Positions 1-4,894 of a DNA stretch of 5,151 nt are shown here, piece after piece. The DNA is from a bacterium (GTDB taxonomy: Bacteria > Omnitrophota > Gorgyraeia > Velamenicoccales > JABMQK01), in NCBI GenBank assembly GCA_013203265.1, contig JABMQK010000018.1:1-5151 (forward strand), read 5' to 3'. A model generated the notes under the pieces. It saw only the letters and a program-made list of their open reading frames with translations, did not search any database and had not been told where the DNA came from. Within the stretch, counting starts at the first letter, position 1, and each line of letters starts with the position of its first letter. A program made the translations under genes and the position numbers.

Positions 1-638
1 AAAAGGTTGTATTGAATGGTTTAGAAGATCAACAATTTGCCCAAGAAATATCTAGGAAGTTTTTATATAAGAATATTTTCCGTTTAGATTTAAAAAAGGA
101 AAGAGAAGATTTAAAGATAATTAATCCACATTTTTATGATGTAGAGCTAGTAAGGAATCTTCCTGATCAAGTGATTATAAATGTGATTGTGCGTAGCCCG
201 CTCGTTCAAGTAAAACACAGAGGTTTTTTTCTAGTGGATAGCGAAGGTGTAGTAGTTTCAAATATGTCAAAGAAGGCCTATGATGATTTTATTATTATTT
301 CTGGATTAAAGAAGGTATCTAATCTTTCATTCGGCAAAAAGATAAATTTAGATGAACTTAAATCTGGCTTGGAATTAGTCCAGGTTTTAAAAAATGCTAT
401 GCCACAAATAATTTCTTTAATTCCTGAAGCTGCGAATGTTAAAATTGAGATATCGCTATCCAAATATCCAAGTCTCTATGTTTATTTTGGTAACATAGAA
501 GTGAGGTTTTATGGTACCAATTTAGACAAAGCAACAAAATTACTTTTAAAATTATTGCCTACGATTAACAAAAGAATATTGCAGGTTCAATATATAGATT
601 TGCGTTTCAAAGAACCAGTAGTATCTTTTAAGGAATGA
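1..638 (+). CDS. ftsQ: Cell division protein FtsQ/DivIB, 5'-truncated by the window edge
   Basis: FtsQ is a bitopic inner-membrane protein that links early and late divisome proteins through its extracytoplasmic POTRA and beta domains. The reading frame is open to the left edge (first full codon at position 3), and 211 residues are visible. The cytoplasmic tail and membrane helix must lie upstream, so the TTG at 12 is not the start. Counting from position 3, residues 1-68 look like a POTRA domain: the pattern KNIFRLDL (23-30), a helix, then RNLPDQV (51-57) and VRSPLV (63-68), which corresponds to the family's ERxP element. FFLVDSEGVV (75-84) matches the conserved 'lvD..G.v' strand that opens the beta domain. 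Sequence conservation is weak, as is usual for FtsQ, so the call rests on this pattern plus the directly following ftsA. The stop codon overlaps the ftsA start (ATGA). Confidence 0.85.
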   Translation, partial: KVVLNGLEDQQFAQEISRKFLYKNIFRLDLKKEREDLKIINPHFYDVELVRNLPDQVIINVIVRSPLVQVKHRGFFLVDSEGVVVSNMSKKAYDDFIIISGLKKVSNLSFGKKINLDELKSGLELVQVLKNAMPQIISLIPEAANVKIEISLSKYPSLYVYFGNIEVRFYGTNLDKATKLLLKLLPTINKRILQVQYIDLRFKEPVVSFKE

Positions 639-1861
639 GAAAAAGAGTATTTTTTAGTCTTGATATAGGGAATTCTAAGCTTACAGCTGTTTTGGCTAGG
701 GCCGAAAAACAACAGCTACGTCTTTTGGCGAGTGCAACTTTGCCTGTGCGCGGATTATCCAAAGGGATAGTCAATGACTTAGCCAGTTTAGTTGATTGTG
801 TCCAGGAGATTCTGGACAAATTAAATCAAGAAGTTGGAATGAAAATAAAGCGTGTCTTGATAAGTGTTAATGGAGATTATATTAATGCGCGTTCCAGCTT
901 TGCCGCCATCGCATTATCCGAAAGAGACAATCGCCAAATTAGTTTGTCCGATATAAATTATTTAAGGCGCCAAGCAAGACTCTTGGGAGTGCGTATTGAT
1001 GAAACCATTTTACATGAATTTCCTCAGACTTATATTTTGGATGATGATCATTCTACTTTTAATCCACTCGGATTATTGGCGAGAAAGATTAAATTAAATT
1101 CTTACCTTCTAAGCGCTTCCCATACATTATTAGGAAATATCAAGACAGCTATTCAACAGGCAGGATATGAAGTTGATGGTGTTAGTTATTCTGGAGTCGC
1201 TTCTAGTTTTAGTGTTCTTTCTGATGAAGAAAAAAAGAAAGGGGTTCTATTAGTTGATCTAGGAGCTTGTTTTACCAGTCTTTTATTCTTTAAAGATAAT
1301 AGACTGCGGGATTTTAAAATGATAACTTTTGGCGGTAATGATATTACAAATGATATTTCTGTTGGTTTAGGTTTAGCTTGGGAATTAGCAGAAGAGTTAA
1401 AAAAGACATCATTAATCTTATCTGCGGCAGAGTCCAAGGCCTCTGATAAAGTGGTTGTAAGAAGGTCTGGTTCTTATAAAACTTTTGAACGTAGAGCAAT
1501 CCAGGAATCAACCAAGATAAGATTAGAAGAATTTTTAAATAAGATTAAAAGCGCTATCGATTCAAGTGTTTGGAAGGACAAAATGGAGTGTGGTATAGTT
1601 GGCGTGGGAGGAGCCGCTAATTTAGAAGGGATATTAGAAAAGATAGAATCCTATACTGGTATGCATGCGAGATTGGGCCATGTTAAGAATAGTTCTTCTT
1701 CGGAAAAGTCCTTAGGGCCACAGTTTAGTGCTGCGGTTGGCCTTCTTTATTATCGCACCAATCTTAACAACCCACCAAATTTAAAGAGTTATTTTAGTGG
1801 TAAAACCTTTTTTGAACGCTCAGCCAATTTTTTAACCAATTTGTATAAAGAATACTTCTAG
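635..1861 (+). CDS. ftsA: Cell division protein FtsA, actin-like membrane anchor of the Z-ring
   Basis: FtsA is an actin-fold ATPase that tethers FtsZ filaments to the inner membrane and recruits later divisome proteins. The 408 residues match the usual family length. The phosphate-1 loop is LDIGNSK (9-15). FtsA's distinctive 1C subdomain follows, from about 80 to 180, with a 'HEFPQTYILD' segment like the family's HvlPqeFxvD. The phosphate-2 loop is VDLGACFTS (207-215), followed by FGGNDITNDIS, and the adenosine motif is GVGGAANLEG (323-332). Residues 391-408 (TFFERSANFLTNLYKEYF) form the C-terminal amphipathic membrane-targeting helix. The phosphate-2 loop lacks the common GGTTD pattern, which also varies in some other FtsAs. 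The ATG overlaps the ftsQ stop by four bases. AAGGA abuts the ATG, too close for a normal ribosome site, which suggests translational coupling. No ftsZ follows. Confidence 0.95.
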   Translation: MRKRVFFSLDIGNSKLTAVLARAEKQQLRLLASATLPVRGLSKGIVNDLASLVDCVQEILDKLNQEVGMKIKRVLISVNGDYINARSSFAAIALSERDNRQISLSDINYLRRQARLLGVRIDETILHEFPQTYILDDDHSTFNPLGLLARKIKLNSYLLSASHTLLGNIKTAIQQAGYEVDGVSYSGVASSFSVLSDEEKKKGVLLVDLGACFTSLLFFKDNRLRDFKMITFGGNDITNDISVGLGLAWELAEELKKTSLILSAAESKASDKVVVRRSGSYKTFERRAIQESTKIRLEEFLNKIKSAIDSSVWKDKMECGIVGVGGAANLEGILEKIESYTGMHARLGHVKNSSSSEKSLGPQFSAAVGLLYYRTNLNNPPNLKSYFSGKTFFERSANFLTNLYKEYF

Positions 1862-1993
1862 CCAGCCTTTCTTAATCCAACAGATAAGATCAAATTACTA
1901 AGCAGCTAATATATATTTTTTTTGTTAGGGGAGTAGTCTTTTGTGACTGATGTTTTTTAAAGCCTGAATTGATAGTTATTAGCTACCTTTATA
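1862..1993. other. AT-rich spacer after ftsA with no gene seen
   Basis: This stretch separates ftsA from the promoter-like sequence upstream of yggS. It has no open frame of useful length, no recognisable piece of ftsZ and no convincing structured RNA. It contains an eight-T run at 1916-1923. A short hairpin, AGTC 1935-1938 with GACT 1945-1948, is followed by six T residues. The stem is only four pairs plus one wobble pair, so I do not call it as a terminator, although the end of the ftsQ-ftsA transcript may well be here. Confidence 0.6.
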
Positions 1994-2022
1994 TTGACAC
2001 CCTTTATTATTTATGTTAATTT
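1994..2022 (+). promoter_or_regulatory. Putative sigma-70-type promoter for the yggS-proC-mtnP unit
   Basis: A perfect TTGACA (-35) lies at 1994-1999. After a 17-nt spacer comes TAATTT at 2017-2022 as the -10 element, keeping the three most conserved positions (first T, second A, last T). A TG one base upstream, at 2014-2015, gives an extended -10. Transcription would start near 2029, leaving a leader of roughly 48 nt before the yggS ATG at 2077. A perfect TATAAT at 2041-2046 is an alternative -10 but has no -35 at proper spacing. This is a sequence match only, in an AT-rich gap where chance matches are common. Confidence 0.5.
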
Positions 2023-2076
2023 AACCCGATAGAGATTATATATAATTTGTGAGAAGCGGTTTTTGAGTATTTAAGT

Positions 2077-2787
2077 ATGTCGGTTGAAGAAAATATAGAA
2101 AATATTTGCAAGAAAATTTTTGATGCAGCAGATAAATCAGGCAATAAGCCACAAGATATAACTATAGTCTGCATAAGTAAAAATAGAAGCCTTCAAGAAA
2201 TTTACCAGGTGTTGGAAAAAGGAATAAATCATATTGGAGAAAATAGAATTCAGGAGGCTCAGGAGAAACATCTAGCTTTAGTTAAATATGCAAAAGAAAA
2301 GAATATTCCTTTAAATTTTCATATGGTTGGGCATCTTCAGACAAATAAGGTCAACAAGGTCTTGGATATGTTTGATTTGATTCAGTCGGTAGATAGCCTA
2401 ATGCTCGCAAAGAAAATAAATGAAGCATCCAAAGGTAGAGAAGTAAATACAGAAATTCTAATTGAGGTAAAGACATCAAGAGAAGAATCAAAATTTGGCA
2501 TCGAGGAGAAAAAGGTAATTATTTTACTTCACCAACTCTGTAAATTAAATAATATATGTGTACGAGGACTTATGACGATGGCACCTTTTGATACAAATAG
2601 AGAAAAAGCACGGCCATATTTTCGTAGGTTACGTCAATTACGGGATCGGATAAATGAGATTAGCGAGCCGTTGTTTAAACAAAAGATAAAGATGGATTTT
2701 CTTTCAATGGGAATGTCTCAGAATTATGAAGTTGCCGTTGAAGAAGGCGCTAATATGCTGCGCATAGGAACAGCTATTTTTAAATGA
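2077..2787 (+). CDS. yggS: YggS/YlmE/PROSC-family PLP homeostasis protein
   Basis: This family of single-domain, cytoplasmic TIM-barrel proteins binds pyridoxal 5'-phosphate and keeps free PLP and amino-acid pools balanced; no enzymatic activity is established for it. The 236 residues match the usual length. The PLP-binding lysine is K35 in VCISKNRS (family 'AVSKtk'). It is followed by HIGENRIQEAQEK (52-64), FHMVGHLQTNKV (81-92), GLMTMAPF in the middle, and FLSMGMSQNYEVAVEEGANMLRIGTAIF (208-235), whose SMGMS and RIG elements hold the cofactor phosphate. All hallmark residues are intact. The ATG at 2077 is the only plausible start: a TGA at 2050-2052 closes the frame upstream, and the N-terminus fits homologues. 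There is no clear Shine-Dalgarno sequence, so translation may be weak or leader-dependent. The gene lies downstream of ftsA and upstream of proC, a common neighbourhood for this family. Confidence 0.95.
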   Translation: MSVEENIENICKKIFDAADKSGNKPQDITIVCISKNRSLQEIYQVLEKGINHIGENRIQEAQEKHLALVKYAKEKNIPLNFHMVGHLQTNKVNKVLDMFDLIQSVDSLMLAKKINEASKGREVNTEILIEVKTSREESKFGIEEKKVIILLHQLCKLNNICVRGLMTMAPFDTNREKARPYFRRLRQLRDRINEISEPLFKQKIKMDFLSMGMSQNYEVAVEEGANMLRIGTAIFK

Positions 2788-2802
2788 AGACGCAATTTAT
2801 GT

Positions 2803-2902
2803 CCTTCGATCCTTCGATTACACTCAGGATCGAACCCTGAGCGAAAGTCGAAGGGTTTGATTTCACTCAGGACGTAATCCTGATCAAGGTCGAAGGATTA
2901 CG
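2803..2902. repeat. Block of degenerate CCTTCGA/CTCAGG palindromes
   Basis: This spacer segment is built from overlapping inverted repeats. Copy A has CCTTCGA (2811-2817) and CTCAGG (2823-2828), mirrored by CCTGAG (2836-2841) and TCGAAGG (2848-2854), and is preceded by an extra CCTTCGAT at 2803-2810. Copy B is more decayed: CTCAGG (2866-2871) faces CCTGA (2879-2883) and TCGAAGG (2890-2896), while its outer left arm is GGTTTGA. Alternative stems exist: TTCGATCC (2805-2812) with GGATCGAA (2827-2834), and CGTAATCC (2873-2880) with GGATTACG (2895-2902), each 8 bp with a 14-nt loop, plus AACCCT (2833-2838) with AGGGTT (2852-2857). Palindromes of the CCTTCGAC/GTCGAAGG type are, from memory, scattered between genes in various bacteria. 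I see no open reading frame here. Confidence 0.85.
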
Positions 2903-2904
2903 CT

Positions 2905-2947
2905 TCCGCCAAAATGATTGGCGGATCCGCCGATGTTTTGTGGCGGA
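2905..2947. repeat. Back-to-back double hairpin, copy 1 (TCCGCC/GGCGGA)
   Basis: Two hairpins touch with no gap. The first is TCCGCCAA (2905-2912), a 5-nt loop, and TTGGCGGA (2918-2925), a perfect 8-bp stem. The second is TCCGCC (2926-2931), a 10-nt loop, and GGCGGA (2942-2947). The junction GGCGGATCCGCC (2920-2931) is itself a 12-bp palindrome, so the inner arms can pair with each other or with the outer ones. TTACG (2898-2902) and CGTAA (2959-2963) form a further inverted pair outside. The segment is GC-rich against AT-rich surroundings. The same layout recurs at 4733-4789 and 4826-4871. Confidence 0.85.
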
Positions 2948-2977
2948 CACTGGCGTTCCGTAAATTGTGTGTTGATT

Positions 2978-2985
2978 AAGGGTGA
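2978..2985 (+). promoter_or_regulatory. Ribosome binding site fixing the GTG start of proC
   Basis: AAGGGTGA lies three bases before the GTG at 2989 and resembles the consensus AAGGAGGTGA. An in-frame TGA at 2983-2985 excludes any earlier start, and the next residues begin the Rossmann strand directly, so the non-ATG start is well supported. Confidence 0.7.
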
Positions 2986-2988
2986 ATC

Positions 2989-3822
2989 GTGAAGAATTTA
3001 GGAATAATTGGTTTTGGAAATATGGGTTCAACTTTAGCTAAAATGCTTAAATCCAGGAAATATAAGGTATGGATTTTTGATAAGGATAAAGATAGAATTG
3101 GTAAAGTTAGAGGATTAAAAAGAGCTGAAAGCAATATAGATTTAGTAAAGAGGTCTGATGCGGTAATATTAGCGGTGAAACCACAAGATTTTAATGCCGT
3201 CCTTGATGAAATAAAAGAATATGTCAAAGTAAAGTTGATAATTTCAATAGCTGCTGGCATAACTACAGGATTTATTGAGAAATATTTGGGCGAAGTTAGT
3301 ATTATTAGGACGATGCCTAATATGCCTGCGAAGATCGGCAGAGGGATAACTTGTTTATGTAGAGGTAAGTTTTCTAGTGTTGGAGATTTAAATTTTACCA
3401 GACAGCTGTTTAATAATTTGGGAGAGACTTTGATCTTGGATGAAGATAGGATGGATATGGCCACAGCTATTTCAGGAAGTGGACCAGGCTATTGTTATGA
3501 CTTAATACAGACTCAAAATGTTGATATAAATAGCCGATATGCAGTTGAGAAATTTAAGGAAGGTTTTATTCTACTGCTAGCGGGAGCAGCTGTAAGCATT
3601 GGATTTAAACCTCGATATGCTATGACATTGGCTAAGGCTACAGCTAGTGGAAGTATTGATTTACTTAAGAAAACGAAGTCTTCCCCGGAAGAGTTAAAGA
3701 GGCAGATTACTTCTAAGGGTGGCACTACGGAAGCTGCATTAAAGGTTTTACACAGAGGAGAGTCTTTAGAACAAGCGGTAAAAGCAGCTTTGGTACGTGC
3801 TAAAGAATTGTCTAGGAAATAA
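2989..3822 (+). CDS. proC: Pyrroline-5-carboxylate reductase, divergent, with an internal insertion
   Basis: ProC catalyses the last step of proline synthesis, the NAD(P)H-dependent reduction of 1-pyrroline-5-carboxylate to L-proline, in the cytoplasm. The 277 residues comprise an N-terminal Rossmann domain with GFGNMG (8-13) and AVKPQ (62-66), then SIAAGIT (86-92) and RTMPNMPAKIGRGIT (107-121). The C-terminal dimerisation and substrate domain has SGSGPGY (162-168) and TSKGGTTEAAL (241-251). These correspond to the family's RxMPNxP, GSGPAY and SPGGTT signatures, with Ala to Gly and Pro to Lys changes in the last two. Between GSGPGY and SKGGTT there are 73 residues against 52 in the E. coli protein as I recall it, so about 21 residues appear inserted around 171-191. 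D31 at the end of the second strand would favour NADH over NADPH (inference). The start is GTG. The gene is separated from yggS by the repeat blocks and lies 19 nt before mtnP. Confidence 0.9.
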   Translation: MKNLGIIGFGNMGSTLAKMLKSRKYKVWIFDKDKDRIGKVRGLKRAESNIDLVKRSDAVILAVKPQDFNAVLDEIKEYVKVKLIISIAAGITTGFIEKYLGEVSIIRTMPNMPAKIGRGITCLCRGKFSSVGDLNFTRQLFNNLGETLILDEDRMDMATAISGSGPGYCYDLIQTQNVDINSRYAVEKFKEGFILLLAGAAVSIGFKPRYAMTLAKATASGSIDLLKKTKSSPEELKRQITSKGGTTEAALKVLHRGESLEQAVKAALVRAKELSRK

Positions 3823-3829
3823 TTTTCTT

Positions 3830-3834
3830 GGAGG
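3830..3834 (+). promoter_or_regulatory. Strong ribosome binding site that sets the mtnP start
   Basis: GGAGG lies seven bases before the ATG at 3842, the best Shine-Dalgarno sequence in the window. It rules out the in-frame TTG at 3797, which lies inside proC and would add 15 residues unlike the family's N-terminus. Confidence 0.85.
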
Positions 3835-3841
3835 AAAGATT

Positions 3842-4702
3842 ATGGTTAAGATTGGAATAATTGGTGGAAGCGGGTTATACAAAATAGAAGGGATTAAGAA
3901 CATAAAAGAGGAAGCAGTAGTTACTCCTTTCGGTAAGCCCTCCGATAAAATAATTACAGGAGATCTTTTTGGGATAGAGGTAGCGTTCTTGCCGCGTCAT
4001 GGAATAGGTCACAGGATAAGTCCTTCCGAGATAAATTATCGCGCAAATATCTTTGCAATGAAAAAGATAGGCGTTGAAAGAATTATTTCTCTATCCGCTT
4101 GTGGTAGTTTAAAAAAAGAATTAAAGCCAATGGATTTTGTTTTGCCAGATCAATTCGTAGACAGAACCAATCAGGCTAGAAAGACGACATTTTTATGTGA
4201 TGGTATAGTAGGCCATATTAGTTTTGCTCATCCAACGTGCTTGGACTTATCTAGAATACTTTATAATTCAGCAAAGAGCTTAGGTTTAAATGTTCATATG
4301 GGTGGAACTTATCTTAATATGGAAGGTCCGGCTTTTTCTACTAAGGCCGAGTCTAATCTTTATCGTAGTTGGGGCATGGATATCATTGGTATGACTAATA
4401 TGGCAGAAGCAAGGTTAGCCAGAGAGGCTGAAATTTGTTATTCAACTTTAACAGCTGTTACCGATTATGATTGTTGGCATGAGGGTGATGAATCTGTCTC
4501 TGTAAATATAATTATTGAATACATGAATAAAAATGTAGAGAATATAAAGAGAATAATAAAAGAAACAATAGCACACATACCTAAAGAGCGAAAGTGTCCT
4601 TGCAAGGATGCATTAAAATATGCCTTAATAACTTCTAGGGATGTTATTCCAGATAAGATAAAAAAGGATTTAAATATTATTGTAGGAAAATATTTGAAAT
4701 AA
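3842..4702 (+). CDS. mtnP: S-methyl-5'-thioadenosine phosphorylase
   Basis: This trimeric PNP-family enzyme cleaves methylthioadenosine, a by-product of polyamine synthesis and other SAM reactions, with phosphate into adenine and 5-methylthioribose-1-phosphate. The 286 residues carry the whole family pattern: IGIIGGSGLY (4-13) with the phosphate-binding S10, FLPRHGIGH (49-57) with R52-H53, SACGSL (85-90), DQFVDRT (103-109), GGTYLNMEGPAFSTKAES (154-171) and GMTNMAEARLAREAEICY (183-200). TDYDCWHE (207-214) contains the Asp pair (D208, D210) that reads the 6-amino group of adenine, which argues against the hypoxanthine-specific MTIP or guanosine/inosine-type PNP. A C-terminal CPC (253-255) is also found in some MTAPs and may form a stabilising disulfide. 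The gene follows proC after 19 nt, so co-transcription is likely. No other methionine-salvage gene (mtnA, mtnB) is in view. Confidence 0.93.
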   Translation: MVKIGIIGGSGLYKIEGIKNIKEEAVVTPFGKPSDKIITGDLFGIEVAFLPRHGIGHRISPSEINYRANIFAMKKIGVERIISLSACGSLKKELKPMDFVLPDQFVDRTNQARKTTFLCDGIVGHISFAHPTCLDLSRILYNSAKSLGLNVHMGGTYLNMEGPAFSTKAESNLYRSWGMDIIGMTNMAEARLAREAEICYSTLTAVTDYDCWHEGDESVSVNIIIEYMNKNVENIKRIIKETIAHIPKERKCPCKDALKYALITSRDVIPDKIKKDLNIIVGKYLK

Positions 4703-4732
4703 AGAATAATTACGGTGATTAATTATAGATTA

Positions 4733-4789
4733 TCCCGCCTCCATTTGCGTTTCGGCGGGATCCCGCCGAAGTTATTATTGAGGGCGGGA
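4733..4789. repeat. Back-to-back double hairpin, copy 2, with a 20-bp perfect palindrome at its junction
   Basis: TCCCGCC (4733-4739) pairs with GGCGGGA (4754-4760). Immediately after, TCCCGCC (4761-4767) pairs with GGCGGGA (4783-4789). The loops are 14 and 15 nt. The two inner arms and their flanks form an uninterrupted 20-bp palindrome at 4751-4770, centred on GGGATCCC, so the element can also fold as one central hairpin or cruciform, or pair its outermost arms. It begins 30 nt after the mtnP stop. No T run follows, so it does not look like a simple intrinsic terminator. Confidence 0.85.
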
Positions 4790-4825
4790 CAGTGATTAAA
4801 AAAGTAATCATCGCAATCAGAATTA

Positions 4826-4871
4826 TCCACCATAATACTTTGGTGGACCCACCTATCTTTTTTTGGCGGGA
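4826..4871. repeat. Back-to-back double hairpin, copy 3 (TCCACC variant), possibly terminator-like
   Basis: TCCACCA (4826-4832) pairs with TGGTGGA (4841-4847), seven pairs around an 8-nt loop. Directly after, CCCACC (4848-4853) faces GGCGGG (4865-4870) with a single A-C mismatch. The layout is that of copies 1 and 2 with C/G to A/T substitutions in the arms. The second loop ends in a seven-T run (4858-4864), so the first hairpin plus this tract could work as a weak terminator between mtnP and ileS. GCAATCA occurs on both sides (4813-4819 and 4878-4884), and AGTGATT (4791-4797) is inverted at 4880-4886. The block ends about 24 nt before the ileS start. Confidence 0.7.
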
Positions 4872-4894
4872 ATCGTTGCAATCACTTTCTTAAG

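Noticed and set aside
12..14. TTG as the start codon of ftsQ
   Set aside because: The frame stays open to the window edge, the segment falls inside the POTRA domain, and FtsQ needs an N-terminal membrane helix that is not present after this codon.
1935..1956. Intrinsic terminator after ftsA (AGTC/GACT then T-run)
   Set aside because: The stem is only four pairs plus a wobble and has little GC, which is too weak to call in AT-rich DNA.
2041..2046. Perfect TATAAT as the main -10 of yggS
   Set aside because: There is no -35 element at 16-18 nt upstream, whereas the TTGACA at 1994 pairs properly with 2017-2022. It is kept only as an alternative.
2803..2947. CRISPR array
   Set aside because: The repeats are inverted rather than direct, unequal in length and irregularly spaced, with no unique spacers of constant size.
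2976..3464. 162-codon open frame on the - strand
   Set aside because: It lies antisense to proC, which has full family motifs. Its translation is low-complexity hydrophobic and serine-rich with no recognisable domain, typical of a shadow frame.
3797..3841. In-frame TTG extension of mtnP overlapping proC
   Set aside because: The GGAGG at 3830-3834 with ideal spacing to the ATG at 3842, and the family N-terminus MVKIGIIGGSG, fix the start at 3842.
4703..4894. T-box riboswitch upstream of ileS
   Set aside because: The spacer is mostly the double-hairpin repeats, and I find no T-box consensus (such as GGGTGGNACCGCG) or specifier-loop arrangement. The GGTGGACC at 4842-4849 is explained by the copy 3 stem.
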